DNA from: JBELHJ01 sp042091495
GTDB lineage: Bacteria > Bacteroidota > Bacteroidia > Flavobacteriales > Flavobacteriaceae
DNA: 42,884 nt
Assembly: GCA_042091495.1 (NCBI GenBank)
Contig: JBELHJ010000015.1
Span: 1-42,884 of the forward strand
Reading direction: 5' to 3'
Position 1 is the first letter of the stretch. Each line of letters opens with the position of its first letter. Positions 42,575-42,884 of the stretch are shown here, piece by piece. The notes below the pieces were generated by a model that did no database searches, was not told the origin of the DNA, and saw only the letters and a program-made list of their open reading frames with translations. Position numbers and translations under genes: made by a program.

Positions 42575-42884
42575 CTAGTTTTTAACTAGTTTTAATGTTT
42601 TTGAACCGTTTTCAGCATTTACTCTTGCAAAGTAAATACCGTTATTTAATGCAGCTGCAGAAAGTACCACTTTATTAGAATTCGCTTTTAAAGCAAGTAC
42701 TTGTTTTCCTAGAACGTTGTATACCTCAACAGAGTTGATATTTGATGATGCATTGATCATCCAATTGTTTCTGGTTGGGTTTGGATATGCTTTAACTCCT
42801 AATTCATTCAATTCAGCATTGCTTAATTGATCACTTTGATAGAAATAGAAATTATCTAAATATGTAGTTCCACTGCTTACAACT
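42575..42884 (-). CDS. C-terminus of a T9SS-secreted protein (partial)
   Basis: The frame is open from the right edge of the window to the stop at 42575 (102 codons, the start is outside). It begins SSGTTYLDNFYFYQ, a strand pair common at the end of carbohydrate-binding or concanavalin-like domains, then a type IX secretion sorting domain: KAYPNPTRNNWMI, VEVYNVLGKQVLAL, LNNGIYFARVN and the terminal GSKTLKLVKN. The protein is therefore exported across the outer membrane and probably surface-bound or released. A secreted polysaccharide-degrading enzyme is likely but not shown. The gene ends in a strong terminator and is followed by the LacI-type regulator. Confidence 0.85.
   Translation of the reverse strand, partial: VVSSGTTYLDNFYFYQSDQLSNAELNELGVKAYPNPTRNNWMINASSNINSVEVYNVLGKQVLALKANSNKVVLSAAALNNGIYFARVNAENGSKTLKLVKN

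Noticed and set aside
1..42884. Defence island, prophage, toxin-antitoxin pair or insertion sequence
   Set aside because: No transposase, integrase, restriction, Cas or toxin-antitoxin motif was found; the AddAB-like, recJ and helicase genes are ordinary repair genes.

Overview
The window is AT-rich (roughly one third G+C by eye) and reads as chromosome of a member of the Bacteroidota, most likely a marine Flavobacteriaceae. Supporting signs are: the protein families (an IPExxxVDY-family protein beside pyruvate kinase, a viroplasmin-type RNase H, an OmpA protein with thrombospondin type 3 repeats, a type IX secretion C-terminal sorting domain, a PID-CTERM-like miniprotein, a GH50-like glycosidase); the absence of Shine-Dalgarno sequences before genes; and repeated TAnnTTTG promoter -7 boxes, some with a TTG 17-20 bases upstream. 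I see no rRNA, tRNA, insertion sequence, prophage or CRISPR array. No gene-free stretch exceeds about 220 bases.

Layout. 1-3245 (minus): the 5' end of a secreted protein, a secreted GH50-like glycosidase, a CYTH phosphatase-like protein and a Rossmann NAD(P)-binding protein, divergent from dinB. 4379-8587 (minus): acpP-fabF-rnc-IPExxxVDY-pyk. 8760-12870 (plus): purN, RNase H, PfkB kinase and a long PurF-like amidotransferase, converging on sodA. 13792-23006 (plus): an AddA-like helicase-nuclease, an OmpA-family porin, an AddB-like nuclease, a GNAT acetyltransferase and a MATE exporter. 23049-24355 (plus): a 31-residue membrane miniprotein, queD and lpxH. 24359-27728 (minus): osmC-recJ-MFS. 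Then a CMD/AhpD-like protein (plus), an acidic protein of unknown function with rsmI (minus), tdk-alr, asd and an ABC ATPase (plus), and FAD oxidoreductase-Gre-like factor (minus). 35373-39238 (minus): DUF177-rpmF, then fabH-accB-accC. pdxA (minus) is divergent from ribE (plus). The right end has a PID-CTERM-like miniprotein, a LacI regulator and the 3' end of a T9SS-secreted protein (all minus).

How the genes fit together. Two clusters supply type II fatty-acid synthesis (acpP-fabF and fabH-accB-accC). Purine synthesis (purN, purF-like), cofactor genes (queD, pdxA, ribE), envelope genes (lpxH, alr, asd, ompA) and DNA maintenance (dinB, AddAB-like, recJ) make up most of the rest. The two ends (GH50-like enzyme; LacI regulator plus T9SS protein) look like polysaccharide-use loci. 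This is mainly core genome. I did not find a convincing new multi-gene system. The most useful non-routine observations are: a spurious 100-N assembly gap splitting pdxA, flanked by an exact 55-base duplication; the unannotated 31-aa membrane peptide; a possibly leaderless dinB; two genes starting directly after intrinsic terminators; recurrent 1-, 4- and 8-base stop/start overlaps; and lineage-specific losses of key residues (RNase III Asp to Asn, thymidine kinase zinc ligands, AddB iron-sulfur cysteines).
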